Shown: positions 17,742-28,288 of the stretch, one piece after another
Position numbering within the stretch: the stretch's first letter is position 1
Layout: every line of letters begins with the position of its first letter
Assembly (NCBI GenBank): GCA_019285755.1
Contig: CP079103.1
Coordinates: forward strand, 1,426,001-1,490,000
Reading direction: 5' to 3'
DNA length: 64,000 nucleotides
From: Chitinophaga sp. E66
Lineage (GTDB): Bacteria > Bacteroidota > Bacteroidia > Chitinophagales > Chitinophagaceae
The notes under the pieces: generated by a model
Told to the model about the DNA's origin: nothing
The model's database searches: none
Seen by the model: the letters and a program-made list of their open reading frames with translations, nothing else
Program-made: the position numbers and the translations under genes

Positions 17742-20700
17742 CTAGAAGCTGTAGCGGGCGCCGAACTGTACCTGCCAGGGCGTACCGCCGGGGCTAACCA
17801 CGCCGGTATTCGCACCTACACGGTACACCATCTCCTTTGTGGCTGCATTGAAGCCGGTGGTGGTGTAAATGTTCTGCTTGCCGAGGGATTTGTTCGTACC
17901 CCAGTCTTTGTTCAGCATATTGGCCAGGTTGAAACCATCTACCGACAGCTCAATTCCATGACGCTTTGCAAAGTTGAACTTCTTGGCGATCCGGAGGTCC
18001 CAGATACCGAAGAACCCGTTTTCGCCGCCATTGCGCTCCGCTACCTTACCCATGCTCTCACGGATGTAAGACTTCAGGCTGTTGCTGGCATTGGGGTTGT
18101 TCAGGATGCCGTTGATACCATCGCGGTACACCGGGCAACTTTCGGATCGTTTACGTCAAAGATGTAAGCCAGGTCGTTCGAAGTAACGAAGTCGCCGTTC
18201 ACGTTGCCGTTCACCGCCAGCGAGTAGCGGGTGCCGCCGAGACCGGAGTAACGGATACCCACGCTGAAGCCTTTCCAGGAAGGCAGGGTACCATAGAATA
18301 CCACCTTGTGACGGAACTGGTTATCGGAATAGGTCATCTTGCTGAGGTCGCGGGGATTGTCTTTCACCATCAGGCCCAGCGTGGCGGTATTGGCCACGTC
18401 GCCGTTGTAGGATGTGTTATCCTTGAGTCGTTCCAGGTGTAGCTGCCGGTGATCTCGCCATCTTTCCAATAGCGCCAGGTAGCGTCCAGTACTACGGCGA
18501 ATTGGTTCACTTTGCCACCGCTGCCCAGTTCCAGCACGCGGCCCACATTGGTGGTCTTGCGGCCCTGCTGCCAGTCCATGATACCCTTGTCGGTAATGGT
18601 GGAAGCCGGTACGTATACGCCGCGGCCGCCTTCGTTTTCAAGTCTGAAGTAAGGGTTGTCCACCATGTTACGGTCGGTATACATGTAGTTGTGGCGGGCA
18701 ATGGTAGTGAAGAAGGTGATACCTGCTTTGAGGCGTTCGGTAAAGAAGTGGTTATAGGAGATGTTCGCCTTGTACACCACGGGGATGCGGGCGTCCTTTC
18801 CATTCATGTTGATAGTGCTGGTCTTGGGCAGGTTCTTCTCCGCGATGTATGCTTCGCCGGGAGCAGAGGAGGGATCCTTGCGGTAACCGGGAAAGTTGGC
18901 GATGGGCAGCAGGGCCGGATCGTTTACGTCGATGGAGATCACCTTCGTGCCGTCGAACAGCTGGTTGTTGATCATTGCGTAATTGTTGATATCCGAACCG
19001 AAGATGCCGGCGCCGAAGCGGAGGTAATCGGTATGTTTATCGTTGATGTCCCAGTTGAACTGGATACGCGGCTGGAGGATGAAGGAATTTAGCCCGTTCT
19101 GCGTATTCAGGCCCAGTTCGTTGAAAACGGTCTGGTTGAAGTTGGGCTTGTTCATGTAGGTGGTGTAATCCGCACGGAGACCCGCGATCATTTCCAGGCC
19201 TTTGGCCAGCTTGGTCTGCATCTGCGCATACAGGCCGGCGTTAAGCACGTTCTGGTTGAGCGCGGGGTTGCCGCCGATGGCTACCTCACGGGCATAGCGG
19301 TAAGGCGTATTGGCGTTGAACGCGTCCATCCCGCGATAGTAGAAGCGGCCGTTCATTTCACTGCCATAGAGCGAATTCAGGTGGCTGTACATGATGTCCG
19401 TACCGAAAGTGAAATTCGCCTTGTCTGTGCTGTAATAAACGTTATCTACCAGCTGTACGATGTTGTTGTAGAAGTGCTCGGGAGAATAACGTTGCCCGCC
19501 CAGCTGAATGTTCGTATTCACCGTTTTGCCGTTCACGGTGGAAGTGATGTTTTCCACGATGGCGCGGGGAATATTTTCACTGGGCAATTGCTTGTTGGGC
19601 ACGCTTTCCTCGAATGTAAAGGTGCTGCACCTTCAGTTCGTTGGTCACTTTCGGGCTGATCACCGTACGGAGGGTCGCGAGCAAGCTGTTGTTATATACA
19701 AGGGCGTCGCCATAAGACTCGTACATATTGATCGAAGTATTGTCGTCGCGGCCCTGGAAGTTGCGGTCGTTGATGTAGTTGTTGCGGATGGTGAGGAGGT
19801 TTTCTCATTCAGCTGCCAGTCAACCCGCGCAAAGATCGCATCCGTTCCGCGCTTCTTGTCGAAGTTGCCGAACTGGGGGAATTGGCTACGCCGTATTTGC
19901 TCCTGGCGATACCCTGGAACTGGTCGAGGGTAGACTGGGTGATATTAAGACGGGCTTCATCTTCCGGGCTTTTGATCTCGGCGATGAGGAGGGGCGTGCA
20001 TCGGCCTGGTGGTCCCAGGTCACGAAGAAGTGGGCCTTGTCTTTGATGATGGGGCCGCCGAAGGCCACGCCGTACTGGTAAGTAGAGAACTTGGAATCCC
20101 GTTTGGCGCCACGGATATCGTACTTGCTGGAAGCCCAGTCTGTACGGCCGAACATGAATGCGCTACCGGTAAATTCATTGGTGCCGGATTTGGTTACGGT
20201 GCTGATGGTACCGCCACCGCTACGGCCATACGTTACGTCGTATTGGTTGGTCACCACCTTGAACTCTCTGATAGCCTCCATGGAGATGATGTAGGGCGCG
20301 CCGGTACGGCTGTTGGAACCGCCGCCGGATGTCGGGTTACGGGCGGAGGTACCGTCGATCGTGAAGTTCACGGAAGATGCGAGCTGACCGGAGAGGTTGC
20401 TGCCGCGGCTCAGGGGGAGAGGTCCACCAAAGAGGTGAAGTTCCTGCCATTTACCGGGAGCTTCTGGATGTCGCGGGCGGTTACCGTAGTGGCGGCGCCG
20501 AAGTTCTCACGCTTATTGCGGAGTGCATTGCCGACTACCTTCACTTCATTGATATTTACGGACGACGACTTCAGGACGATATTCTGGCGGAGTACGTCGC
20601 CCTGGTTCAGGTTGCCGCCGCTTTGTTCCGTGGTGGCGTAGCCAACGTAGGTGACCGTAATGGTGTACGGTCCGCCGAGCGGGAGCTCCCGGAAGCTATA

Positions 20701-20894
20701 TTCCCTTTGGCGTTGGTAATGGTACGGGTGGTAAAGCCAGTGGAGGCGTTGCGGACCATCACGGATGCACCGGGTACGAGTTGTTTGGATTCATCAGACA
20801 CGACCCCGAAGATCGAGGCCTGCGTGGTTTGGGCGCGGAGCCCGGGCACTGCCAGGCAGCTAAGGCAAAGCAAAAGAGAGAGGATGTGTTTCAT
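17742..20894 (-). CDS. Oar-like TonB-dependent outer membrane receptor
   Basis: About 1,050 residues. ATG 20894 gives a signal peptide (MKHILSLLLCLSCLAVPGLRA, then QTT). Next is a carboxypeptidase-regulatory-like beta-sandwich (SIFGVVSDESKQLVPGASV), a plug domain (FTIDGTSARNPTSGG, REFKVVTNQYDVTYGRSGGG, then TVTKSGTNEFTGS) and a long beta-barrel ending in a terminal Phe (QFGARYSF), the usual outer-membrane signature. The plug motifs are those of the Oar/TonB-receptor group common in Bacteroidota. At least five frameshifts interrupt it (for example near 18115, 18430, 19610 and 19930). The ligand is unknown and no SusD partner is adjacent. Confidence 0.9.
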
Positions 20895-21354
20895 GCAGCA
20901 AGCATTTTTTTCGAGGTGTGAAATTATAAAAGGTACATAGCAATCCGATGTTAAAGGGCATTGGTAACAGAAAGTTCATATTCAGGCACATAAGCAAGAT
21001 GGCTTGCTTATAGGTGGTATGAACCCGCAACTTGACAAGGAACGCATCATCATCGGAGGGATGGTCGTTGTACCCGGAATTAATTTGATTTACTGAAAGT
21101 GCGGTTTAATTTTTCTGTCACCAATATGCTGAATGTTAGCCTGGTGATCTCATTGTTACAATATGGTTTTAAAAGCTGTTTTAAATACGTTAGGCTACAG
21201 CGCTCATGTTCTAAATACGTGGCTGCTTTTCAAAATCATGGAATATTCTGATATAAAGATAGGCGAATTCCGCAGTCGTCAAAATCTAATTTTCATAAAA
21301 AGCTTATCATGAGGGATATTTCATATTTGGAATAATTGTTGTTTATTAGGAGAA
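20895..21354. other. Divergent intergenic region with a perfect palindrome
   Basis: About 460 bp, AT-richer than its flanks, between the divergent Oar-like receptor and TraB-like genes. At 20991-21010 lies a perfect inverted repeat, TAAGCAAG-ATGG-CTTGCTTA, about 100 bp upstream of the receptor ATG and without a T-tract, so it is more likely an operator than a terminator. At 21322-21329, CATATTTG differs from the -7 consensus only in its first base and would serve the TraB-like gene (ATG 21355). No gene is visible. Confidence 0.4.
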
Positions 21355-22275
21355 ATGCAGTTAATCCGTTCTATTACCCTGACCCTTGCGGCGCTGCTCA
21401 GCGCCTTTACCGCCCGTTCGCAGCAACTTGATATTAATTCCCAGCTATGGAAGATCACCGGTAAGGGGCTTCCGGGACCATCGTACTTGTTGGGTACGTC
21501 GCATGACATTGGTGGAAGTTTCACCGACTCTTTCCCGCCTATCGGTAACGCATTCCGGCAGGCTGCCATCTTTGTCAGGGAAACGGTACCCGGGCCAGCG
21601 AATACCTCCTATGCTGAAGTGCTTGAATTTCAGCCGGGGATAGTTTACAGAACTATATGACACCGGGCAGTTACGACACCCTCTTTGCCTGGTTCCGCAC
21701 CAAACTCGTAGGTGAAGAAGCCGTTTTCCTGGACCGTATTCCCGCTTGAAGCCGCAGGCCATCAATCAGCTCATCTTGGAACTTATGGGAGAAGAGGCAT
21801 CCGGCAATGCAACAGCTACCGAACCGGGGATGGACGATTACCTGTTCGCCAAAGCCCAGGCCGCCGGTAAAAGCATCAGGGCGCTGGAAACGGTGCGTGA
21901 CCAGGCACATACGCTTGTAGCCAGCGCAGATTTACGTAAACAAGCCGCACTCCTGGTGCCTCGGGTTACTGGCAAGTCGTTGGACGGAGAAGCTCACCAG
22001 TTGGCAATGAGCGCTCAGTACCGTAGTAGAAAGATCCCGTATTACTTTGGCTATCATCAGACGACCCAGTTCGAAAAGGCGTTGGGAGAAACACGTAACC
22101 TGAAATGGATGGAACAACTGCCCGCAATCATAAAAAAGAAGCACCAGCCTTCATCGCCGTAGGGAACGACCACCTGATCAGTGCCCAGGGGCTGATTATG
22201 CTCCTGCGCAAAGCCGGCTATACCGTGACCAACATTCCCTGTAAGGTTCCCGGAAATTCCCGATATTGGAATTAA
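21355..22275 (+). CDS. TraB/GumN family protein, exported
   Basis: About 306 residues with a signal peptide (MQLIRSITLTLAALLSAFTARS, then QQ). The domain opening LWKITGKGLPGPSYLLGTSH and the ending FIAVGNDHLISAQGLIMLLR, then AGYTV, are the characteristic ends of the TraB/GumN family (tiki-like metalloprotease fold); the conserved GTxH and the late GxxHL motifs are both seen. Three frameshifts (near 21640, 21745 and 22135) are each repaired by adding one base in a G, C or A run. Biological role in bacteria is poorly defined. It is followed after 11 bp by a serine hydrolase gene on the same strand. Confidence 0.82.
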
Positions 22276-22286
22276 TACCCTTCCCC

Positions 22287-23676
22287 ATGTCACGTTTCCT
22301 GTTTACCCTTTGCTGCTTATTCACGGTACTCGGTGCTGAGGCACAATCGACGGTTACACAACAACTCACCGACAGTATTCCCGTGTTCATGCAGCGCGAC
22401 CGTATCCCCGGCCTGTCCATCGCTTACCTGGAAGCCGGCCGGCCGGTGTGGGTTCGGCATTATGGAGTAGCCAGCCAAAAGACAGGCGCTCCCATAACCG
22501 ATAGTACCCGCTTCGAAGCCGCGTCGCTCACCAAAGTGGTAACGGCTTACACGGCCATGCTACTCATCTGCAACGGGCAGCTGGATCTGGATAAGCCTCT
22601 GGCCGAATACCTCGGGAATAATTATGACGTCGATGATCCCCGGTTCGCAGGCGTAACTGCCAGGAGGGTATTATCCCACACTGCCGGGTTTCCGAACTGG
22701 CGCAGTTCTTCGAAACTAACCATGCTGTTCAGCCCCGGCGAAAAGTTCCAGTATTCAGGAGAAGGCTTCGTGCTTTTGTCCAAAGTGATGGAAAAGATCA
22801 CGCGGCAGTCCTTTCCGCAACTGCTGCAAGACAGCGTATTCACGCCGCTGGGCATGCGCAACAGCAACATCATATTCGATACCATTTACCGGCAACTACA
22901 CGTACCGCGGCACAACTGGTTAGGGAAACCGCGAGTCCCGCCGATTATACCAATGTAAACGCCGCCGCCAGCCTTAGGACCACCGCGGCCGATTACGCTG
23001 CATTCCTCACCGCGCTGCTTTCCGGGAACAGGGTTACGCCGGCCGTGTTCCTGGAAATGATGCAGGCGCAAAGCGTGCCCGATGCGAAGGAAATGCCTGA
23101 TGTCTCCTGGGGCCTGGGCCTCGGTCTCGACAGTACCACATCCGGCAGGTATGCCTGGCATTGGGGAGACCAGGGCGACAGCAAAGCGCTGTTCGTCGTG
23201 GATCTCGTTAAGAAGAACGGGATCGTGTATTTCACGAACAGCGCCAACGGGCTTTCGCCTGCGGCGGATATCCTCCGCATCGCGCCCGGCGGCGATCAGC
23301 AGGGCATCGTGGAATGGGTGGCTTACGGCCGGTTCGACAGGCAGGCGGATTCATTGTACCGCCGCATGTCGGACATTGGTGTTGCCCATGCTCTGGCGGA
23401 ATATGTGGAGAAGCGCAAGACGAAGATATCGGAAGACGCCATGAACATGCTCGGTTATGCATACCTGAGAAGATATCAGCCGGAAGGCGCTATCTATATC
23501 TTCATTCAAAACACGGAAGACTATCCCGCATCCTACAACACCGGGATAGCCTCGCGGAAGCCTATATGGCCAAAGGCGACAAAACCCGTGCGATCGCCTA
23601 TTACGAGAAATCGCTGCAGCTGAATGCGAACAATACGAACGCAACGGAGATGCTGAAGAAGCTCCGGGCGCAATAA
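22287..23676 (+). CDS. Exported serine hydrolase (beta-lactamase/class C fold) with C-terminal TPR-like tail
   Basis: About 463 residues from ATG 22287; signal peptide MSRFLFTLCCLFTVLGAEA cut before QS. Active-site elements: nucleophile Ser in ASLTKVV (SxxK), the Tyr of QYSGEGF (YxN-like position), and the HWGDQGD loop (HxG in place of KTG). Such proteins are usually esterases or peptidases rather than true beta-lactamases. The last 100 residues (EYVEKRKTKISEDAMNMLGY to KTRAIAYYEKSLQLN) form TPR-like helices, a common tail in Bacteroidota homologues. Frameshifts near 22925 (G run) and 23542 (C). It follows the TraB-like gene in a probable two-gene operon. Confidence 0.85.
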
Positions 23677-23678
23677 CG

Positions 23679-24563
23679 CTACATGCTTTCCCAACTGTCC
23701 GGCAGCAGGTCCTGCGTGTCTGCCGGGCCGTTCGCAAACCATTTTTGCGGCGCGATCACCTGTTTGTGCGGATGTTCGGACAGCCAGGCCGCCCACCAGC
23801 CGAAGCTGCTGTTGGGGATGATGAAATGCTTGCAGGCGATCATCAGTTGCAGGATGTCCCGGAACTTATACCCTGCGCAGCTGAGCGGTACGAAGGTGGT
23901 GGGGCTTTGCAGCCGGAGGTGTTCCATGCACCATTCCGGTTCGTCCGAAAACACGAATATTTCCGGGTTGCGCGTCTTTTCCAGGATGCGTGCTTCGGCG
24001 CGGGCATAATAAGATACGTCCATGGTGCCATGGTAGGGGTTGTTCACGAATTCCTTCCGGCGCACGTTCAGGCACACGGCTTCCGCGCGTGCGATCTTGT
24101 CCAACAACACGGCGGCTTCTCCTTCCAGCGGACGCGTCAGCCGGAAATCCGACCGGATGAGTGCTGCCTGCGCGGCGAAGTACTTCTCCGATTGCCAAAA
24201 GCCGTCGAGGTAAACGTTGGGACCTGTTTTCAATACCGCGGGATCGAAATGGAAATGATGTTCACGGACCCAGGTCTCCGGGTAACCCATCCACCGGCGC
24301 AGGCAGCGTTCGGCTTTCTTGGAGGGCAACCAGGTGCGGCGAAGTGCGCGGATGTCTTTTTCATCGGCGTTTACCCGGCCGATGTTGAAAATGTCGAGAT
24401 CATAATGGCGATACACGAATCCCGGGCCGCGCCGGGCGTTGTGGTCGAGCAACCAGGTCAGGTCGAATAGAAGCGGCGTTTGGTACCGCTGGCTGAGCGA
24501 ACGGCCGAGCGCGTACTGGAACATCTGGTTGCCCAGGCCGCCCATGAGTTTTACGATGATCAT
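23679..24563 (-). CDS. Alpha-1,2-fucosyltransferase-like glycosyltransferase, GT11
   Basis: Intact, 294 residues. GT11 hallmarks: the GDP-fucose-binding start (MIIVKLMGGLGNQMFQYALG), motif region VCLNVRRKEFV, and the C-terminal IPNSSFGWWAAWL. The usual first motif is HxRRxD; here it reads NVRRKE, so the His is Asn and the Asp is Glu or shifted, while both Arg are kept. It is soluble and presumably transfers fucose to a surface or O-glycan; Bacteroidota often fucosylate proteins. It is convergent with the serine hydrolase gene (2 bp between stops) and is not part of a sugar cluster here. Confidence 0.9.
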   Translation of the reverse strand: MIIVKLMGGLGNQMFQYALGRSLSQRYQTPLLFDLTWLLDHNARRGPGFVYRHYDLDIFNIGRVNADEKDIRALRRTWLPSKKAERCLRRWMGYPETWVREHHFHFDPAVLKTGPNVYLDGFWQSEKYFAAQAALIRSDFRLTRPLEGEAAVLLDKIARAEAVCLNVRRKEFVNNPYHGTMDVSYYARAEARILEKTRNPEIFVFSDEPEWCMEHLRLQSPTTFVPLSCAGYKFRDILQLMIACKHFIIPNSSFGWWAAWLSEHPHKQVIAPQKWFANGPADTQDLLPDSWESM

Positions 24564-24939
24564 AGCAGATGATGGGGTAAGGTAGGCGCGCCCGCTCCGG
24601 CCGGTTTCGGTCGAACATAGCTTTTGTCGGCATGGTTTGATTATCCGCGATGTCTCATGTCTGTCGGATAAAAAATGATATACCGGTTACGCGGAGATGG
24701 CAGGCTTCACATGATTTTTTTAAATAGACGGGATAAAGTTTGCAGAAGGTTGGGTGATGACAAAATAGTTGGTGTTCCATGTGTCGCCGTTTCCAAACAA
24801 AATGTTAATATACGCTGTTGAATGATAGTTGTCATGTTTCCCGCGCCGCCTTTCGGTACCTTTGACATACTTCAGCACGATGCTCCGTTTATCCCACTTG
24901 TAACCAAAACAGTATTGTATCATCTAAAAATATTGCACT
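24564..24939. promoter_or_regulatory. Intergenic region with candidate promoter for the SDR gene
   Basis: About 375 bp, with AT-rich stretches. At 24857-24864 TACCTTTG matches the TAnnTTTG -7 consensus and would give a leader of about 70 nt before ATG 24940; the nearest upstream TTG (24829) is spaced 25 bp, longer than usual. Nothing else is recognisable in it. Confidence 0.4.
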
Positions 24940-25698
24940 ATGAAAAGATTGGAAAATAAGGTAGCCCTGATCACGGGCGGCGCAGGCAGTATCGGACAGA
25001 CGACCGCAAAATTATTCCTCGACGAAGGCGCCAAAGTGGTGCTGGTAGACCTGGATGAGAAAGCGCTGAAAAAGATCGCGGATGACTTAGGCCCCAACGC
25101 GGCATATGTATCCGCAGACGTAACCAAGTCAGACGATGTAAAGAAATACGCGGAGGAAGCCGTAAAGAAATTCGGGAAGATAGACGTGTTCTTCAATAAC
25201 GCCGGCATCGAAGGCGCAGTTGCCCCCATCACTGAATTCCCGGAAGAGGTGTTCGACAAAGTAATGGCCGTGAACGTGAAAGGTGTGTTCCTGGGATGTA
25301 AGTACGTATTGCCCCAAATGAACGATGGCGCCAGTATGATCATCACTTCATCCGTTGCAGGCCTGGGCGGATCGCCCGATTTCGTGGCCTATGTGACCTC
25401 CAAACATGCCACGCTCGGCATCATGAAAACCGCCGCCCTGGAAGCGGCCGCGCGTAAGATCCGAGTTAACTCCATTCATCCATCCCCTGTTAACAACCGG
25501 ATGATGCGCTCCATCGAAGAAAGCTATGCGCCCGGCAAGGCCGCCGAAATGCAGAAAGGTTTCGCCGCAGGCATTCCGCTGGGCCGCTACGCCGAGCCGT
25601 TGGAGATCGCCAAACTGGTGCTGTTCCTCGGGTCGGACGACAGTCAGTTCATCACCGGCGCACAGTATGTGATCGACGGTGGGTCCAACGCCAAATAA
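24940..25698 (+). CDS. Short-chain dehydrogenase/reductase (SDR)
   Basis: Intact, 252 residues. Classical SDR motifs in order: TGGAGSIG (cofactor glycine loop), SADVT, NNAG, catalytic Ser in IITSSVAG, YVTSK (YxxxK), and the C-terminal YVIDGGSNAK. The Asp at the end of the second strand (VLVDLDE) favours NAD over NADP. The gene is monocistronic, with its own promoter-like box and a strong terminator 23 bp after the stop. Its substrate cannot be predicted. Confidence 0.92.
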   Translation: MKRLENKVALITGGAGSIGQTTAKLFLDEGAKVVLVDLDEKALKKIADDLGPNAAYVSADVTKSDDVKKYAEEAVKKFGKIDVFFNNAGIEGAVAPITEFPEEVFDKVMAVNVKGVFLGCKYVLPQMNDGASMIITSSVAGLGGSPDFVAYVTSKHATLGIMKTAALEAAARKIRVNSIHPSPVNNRMMRSIEESYAPGKAAEMQKGFAAGIPLGRYAEPLEIAKLVLFLGSDDSQFITGAQYVIDGGSNAK

Positions 25699-25720
25699 TA
25701 ACGCCCGCACTTATTGATAG

Positions 25721-25752
25721 GGTGGCCTCCCGCATGGGAGGCCACCTTTTTT
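25721..25752 (+). terminator. Rho-independent terminator of the SDR gene
   Basis: Perfect 11-bp stem GGTGGCCTCCC / GGGAGGCCACC with a GCAT loop, followed by six T. Confidence 0.93.
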
Positions 25753-25776
25753 ATCCTGATACGCCCATAGATAAAT

Positions 25777-25784
25777 TATATTTG
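25777..25784 (+). promoter_or_regulatory. Candidate -7 box for the DinB-like gene
   Basis: TATATTTG, a perfect TAnnTTTG match. Transcription would begin near 25790, which rules out an ATG at 25790 as translation start and supports ATG 25829. Confidence 0.5.
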
Positions 25785-25828
25785 ACCAGATGGTATATAA
25801 CTGTACATTTGATGAAAATTGTACGACG

Positions 25829-26299
25829 ATGCAACCTAAGACCCTTGAACAGGAAATGTGGTCGGTACTGGCCGCCCTGCTGGACCGTGACCTCCGGAAA
25901 CTCCACGAAGAAATTGCAGCATTCCAGACGGAAGCCAATATTTGGAAAACTACCGGTTCTGTCATCAACCCCGCAGGCACCCTTTGTCATCACCTGACCG
26001 GTTCCCTGAACCACTTTGTAGGAGCCACCATGGGCAATACCGGTTTCGTGCGCGACCGTCCTGCGGAGTTCGCCGACAGGGACGTTCCCCGCGCTACGCT
26101 GCTCGCCAACCTGGACGCTGCCCGGGCCACCGTGGCGAAAGTACTGGCAACCCAGCCGGAAGGCACCCTGCAATCTATCTTCCCTCGTAAATTCATGGAG
26201 CAGGATGTAACGTATGCCTGGTTCCTCAGCCATATCCTCACGCATCTGAGCTACCACCTCGGTCAGGTGAATTACCTGCGCAGGGTGTTGGAGGGATAA
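25829..26299 (+). CDS. DinB/YfiT-like metal-binding four-helix protein
   Basis: Intact, 156 residues from ATG 25829 (MQPKTLEQE); the frame is open from 25790 but the promoter position favours the shorter form. The DinB fold is indicated by its His pattern: HHLTGSLNHF in the second helix and HILTHLSYHLGQVNYLR near the end, the usual three-His metal site. Members include thiol transferases and many proteins of unknown role. It probably acts in the cytoplasm. Confidence 0.82.
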   Translation: MQPKTLEQEMWSVLAALLDRDLRKLHEEIAAFQTEANIWKTTGSVINPAGTLCHHLTGSLNHFVGATMGNTGFVRDRPAEFADRDVPRATLLANLDAARATVAKVLATQPEGTLQSIFPRKFMEQDVTYAWFLSHILTHLSYHLGQVNYLRRVLEG

Positions 26300-26349
26300 T
26301 GAAGAGAATTCATGTAATTGGCGTATATTTCATACGCTAATTACACCCT

Positions 26350-26613
26350 ATGCCTAATCTTACCTTCCGGTCCGGATTATTCTTCAGAACGGTACTATTT
26401 TATCTGGTGGCAACTGCGTTGTGGACGTTGAATGCCATTAAGTGGGGAAAGCTTGCGCAAACCGATGATGTCAGACTTCCGCTCGGATACCTGGTGATCC
26501 TGGCAATTTCATTAGTTGTAGGATCAGGGAGGTTTCGTTGGGATAAGACCATTGTGCTGACTGCCGGCGTGATATTGATCTTCCTCATTGCCACGTTTGC
26601 AATTGGGGAATGA
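26350..26613 (+). CDS. Small integral membrane protein, unknown
   Basis: 87 residues, intact. Three hydrophobic helices (about residues 10-30, 45-60 and 65-85) separated by short charged loops (KWGKLAQTDDVR, RFRWDK). No known family is recognised. Its stop overlaps the start of the next small membrane protein gene (ATGATG at 26610-26615), so the pair is translationally coupled. Confidence 0.6.
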   Translation: MPNLTFRSGLFFRTVLFYLVATALWTLNAIKWGKLAQTDDVRLPLGYLVILAISLVVGSGRFRWDKTIVLTAGVILIFLIATFAIGE

Positions 26614-26939
26614 TGATTGCCATACATGCTCCGTTCTGGATATATTTCATTCTTAATTCCGCATTTGTCGCATTTTCAATGACCTGGTTGATCAGTGTAT
26701 GGGAAGATTTCCCATTTCGACGCTGGACGATCTTGCTGACCGCAGTTTGCATGTTGTTTGGATATTTATTGCAGTATGTTTTTCGGAAGACGCTGAGCGA
26801 GGATTACAACATTATGGCGCCGGTATCTATGTTTCTTATCGTACAAACTTTATTATTTATTCCGCTGGCAGTGGGCCTGGCGATGAAAGAGGAGGAAAGC
26901 AATAATGAAATCAGTCACAACGATTTTCTGCGGCCATGA
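26610..26939 (+). CDS. Small integral membrane protein, unknown
   Basis: 109 residues, intact, with three hydrophobic helices (about residues 8-30, 40-58 and 70-92) and an acidic C-terminal tail ([12 protein letters not shown]). No family recognised. Coupled to the preceding gene; the two probably form a heteromeric membrane unit. Its 3' end overlaps the terminator and the nominal end of the convergent MFS gene. Confidence 0.55.
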   Translation: MMIAIHAPFWIYFILNSAFVAFSMTWLISVWEDFPFRRWTILLTAVCMLFGYLLQYVFRKTLSEDYNIMAPVSMFLIVQTLLFIPLAVGLAMKEEESNNEISHNDFLRP

Positions 26940-28261
26940 AAAAGGCCCACCGTTCCGGTGAGCCTTGTCTTCAGATATCGAAACCATATTAGTGTAAGTG
27001 CATTTCCGAAGCCGCCCGTGTTCTCCAGCACATGCGCGGCTGCGGGGTTGTTCTTTTCCCGCACGAATATCCGCTTGATAAGCACGATGCTCAGGCCCAT
27101 ACAAATAGCGCCCAGGATGAAGTGAATGCCGGGGAAATGGAAAGGCGCTTTCGCGGAGGTGAAGTAAGCAAACGAACCGTTCATGACAAGCGGACCGAAT
27201 ACCGTGGTGAGGCTCATAAGGCTGGTGAGCGCTCCTGCAGCTCGCCCTGCTGGTTGGCAGGTACGTGACCGGCGATAACCGATTGCAGCGACGGGCCGCA
27301 GATACCTCCCAGACAGTAAGGCACCAGGAATGCGAACATCATCCAGCTCTGGGTGGCAAATGCGAAAAGCACCATGCCAAGGGTGTATAATCCCAATCCT
27401 GCATAAATGCTTCTTTCATTCCCGATCTTCGGCACCACTACCCGCGTAAGTCCGCCTTGCACGGCGCCTACCAGCACGCCCACCAGCGCCAGCGACCAGC
27501 CTACCATATCCGAATGCCAGCCGAAGCGGTATTGCGTAAAAAGTTCCAGTTACCCTGTACCGCCTGGCTGCCCAGGTAGATGAGGAAGAATGCTACGGAA
27601 AGCCCTGCGATCTCAGTATGACGGGTGAGGAATTTCAGCGAACCAAAAGGGTTGGCGCGCGCCCATTCAAATGGCCGGCGGTTTTCTTTGGACAGCGATT
27701 CAGGAAGGAAGAAGTAGCCGTAGAGGCAGTTGATAAGGCAAAGCACGGCAGCTGCATAGAACGGCGCCCTGAGCCCGAACTTGGCAAGCAGGCCTCCAAG
27801 GGCAGGGCCCAGTACGAACCCAAGGCCAAAGGCGGCCCCGATCAGCCCGAAGTTCTTGGCGCGGGAGGTTTCGTCCGTGCTGATGTCGGCGATGTAAGCC
27901 GATGCCGTCGTGAAGCTGGCGCCGGTTATACCCGCAATGATACGCCCGGCAAACAGCCAGCCGTAACTGGGCGCCATCGCCAGGATGATATAGTCGATAC
28001 CAAATCCCAGCAGCGAGATCAGCAGGATGGGCCGGCGGCCGTAGCGGTCGCTCAGATTGCCCACCAGGGGGCGCAAACGAACTGCATGATGGCGAAAACG
28101 GATAGCAGGAGTCCGCCGTAAGTGCTCGCCTCATTAAGAGGAATGCCCTTCAGTTCGGCGATCAGGTCGGCCATCACCGGGATGATGAGCCCGAAACCCA
28201 TCACGTCGATCAGTAGTGTTACGAAAATAAAGGCCAGCGCCCCTTTCTTGTTAGATTGCAT
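26915..28261 (-). CDS. Tet/TCR-type MFS drug exporter
   Basis: About 430 residues from ATG 28261 with 12 predicted membrane helices. The first signature is [11 protein letters not shown] in helix 1, followed by motif [15 protein letters not shown], and motif C-like [10 protein letters not shown] in helix 5, as in TetA-like proton antiporters. Three frameshifts (near 28072, 27537 and 27237; C, T and G runs). The frame as read ends at 26915, past a terminator, so the real C-terminus probably lies at about 26970-26995. A role in efflux of a toxic compound is expected; the compound is unknown. Confidence 0.88.
26939..26964 (-). terminator. Rho-independent terminator of the MFS transporter gene
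   Basis: On the minus strand GGCTCACC-GGAAC-GGTGGGCC followed by five T. The nominal MFS frame runs through it, suggesting that the true stop codon lies before it and is hidden by a frameshift. Confidence 0.8.
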
Positions 28262-28280
28262 ATAGTGGTTTTACAGATTC

Positions 28281-28288
28281 CAAAAATA
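28281..28288 (-). promoter_or_regulatory. Candidate -7 box for the MFS transporter gene
   Basis: Minus strand TATTTTTG, a perfect TAnnTTTG match, about 20 bp upstream of ATG 28261. Further upstream, at 28395-28406, is a perfect 12-bp palindrome AAACCGCGGTTT that could be an operator. Confidence 0.45.

Noticed and set aside
24720..24923. 67-residue minus-strand ORF in the region before the SDR gene
   Set aside because: It overlaps the candidate SDR promoter and has no family resemblance.
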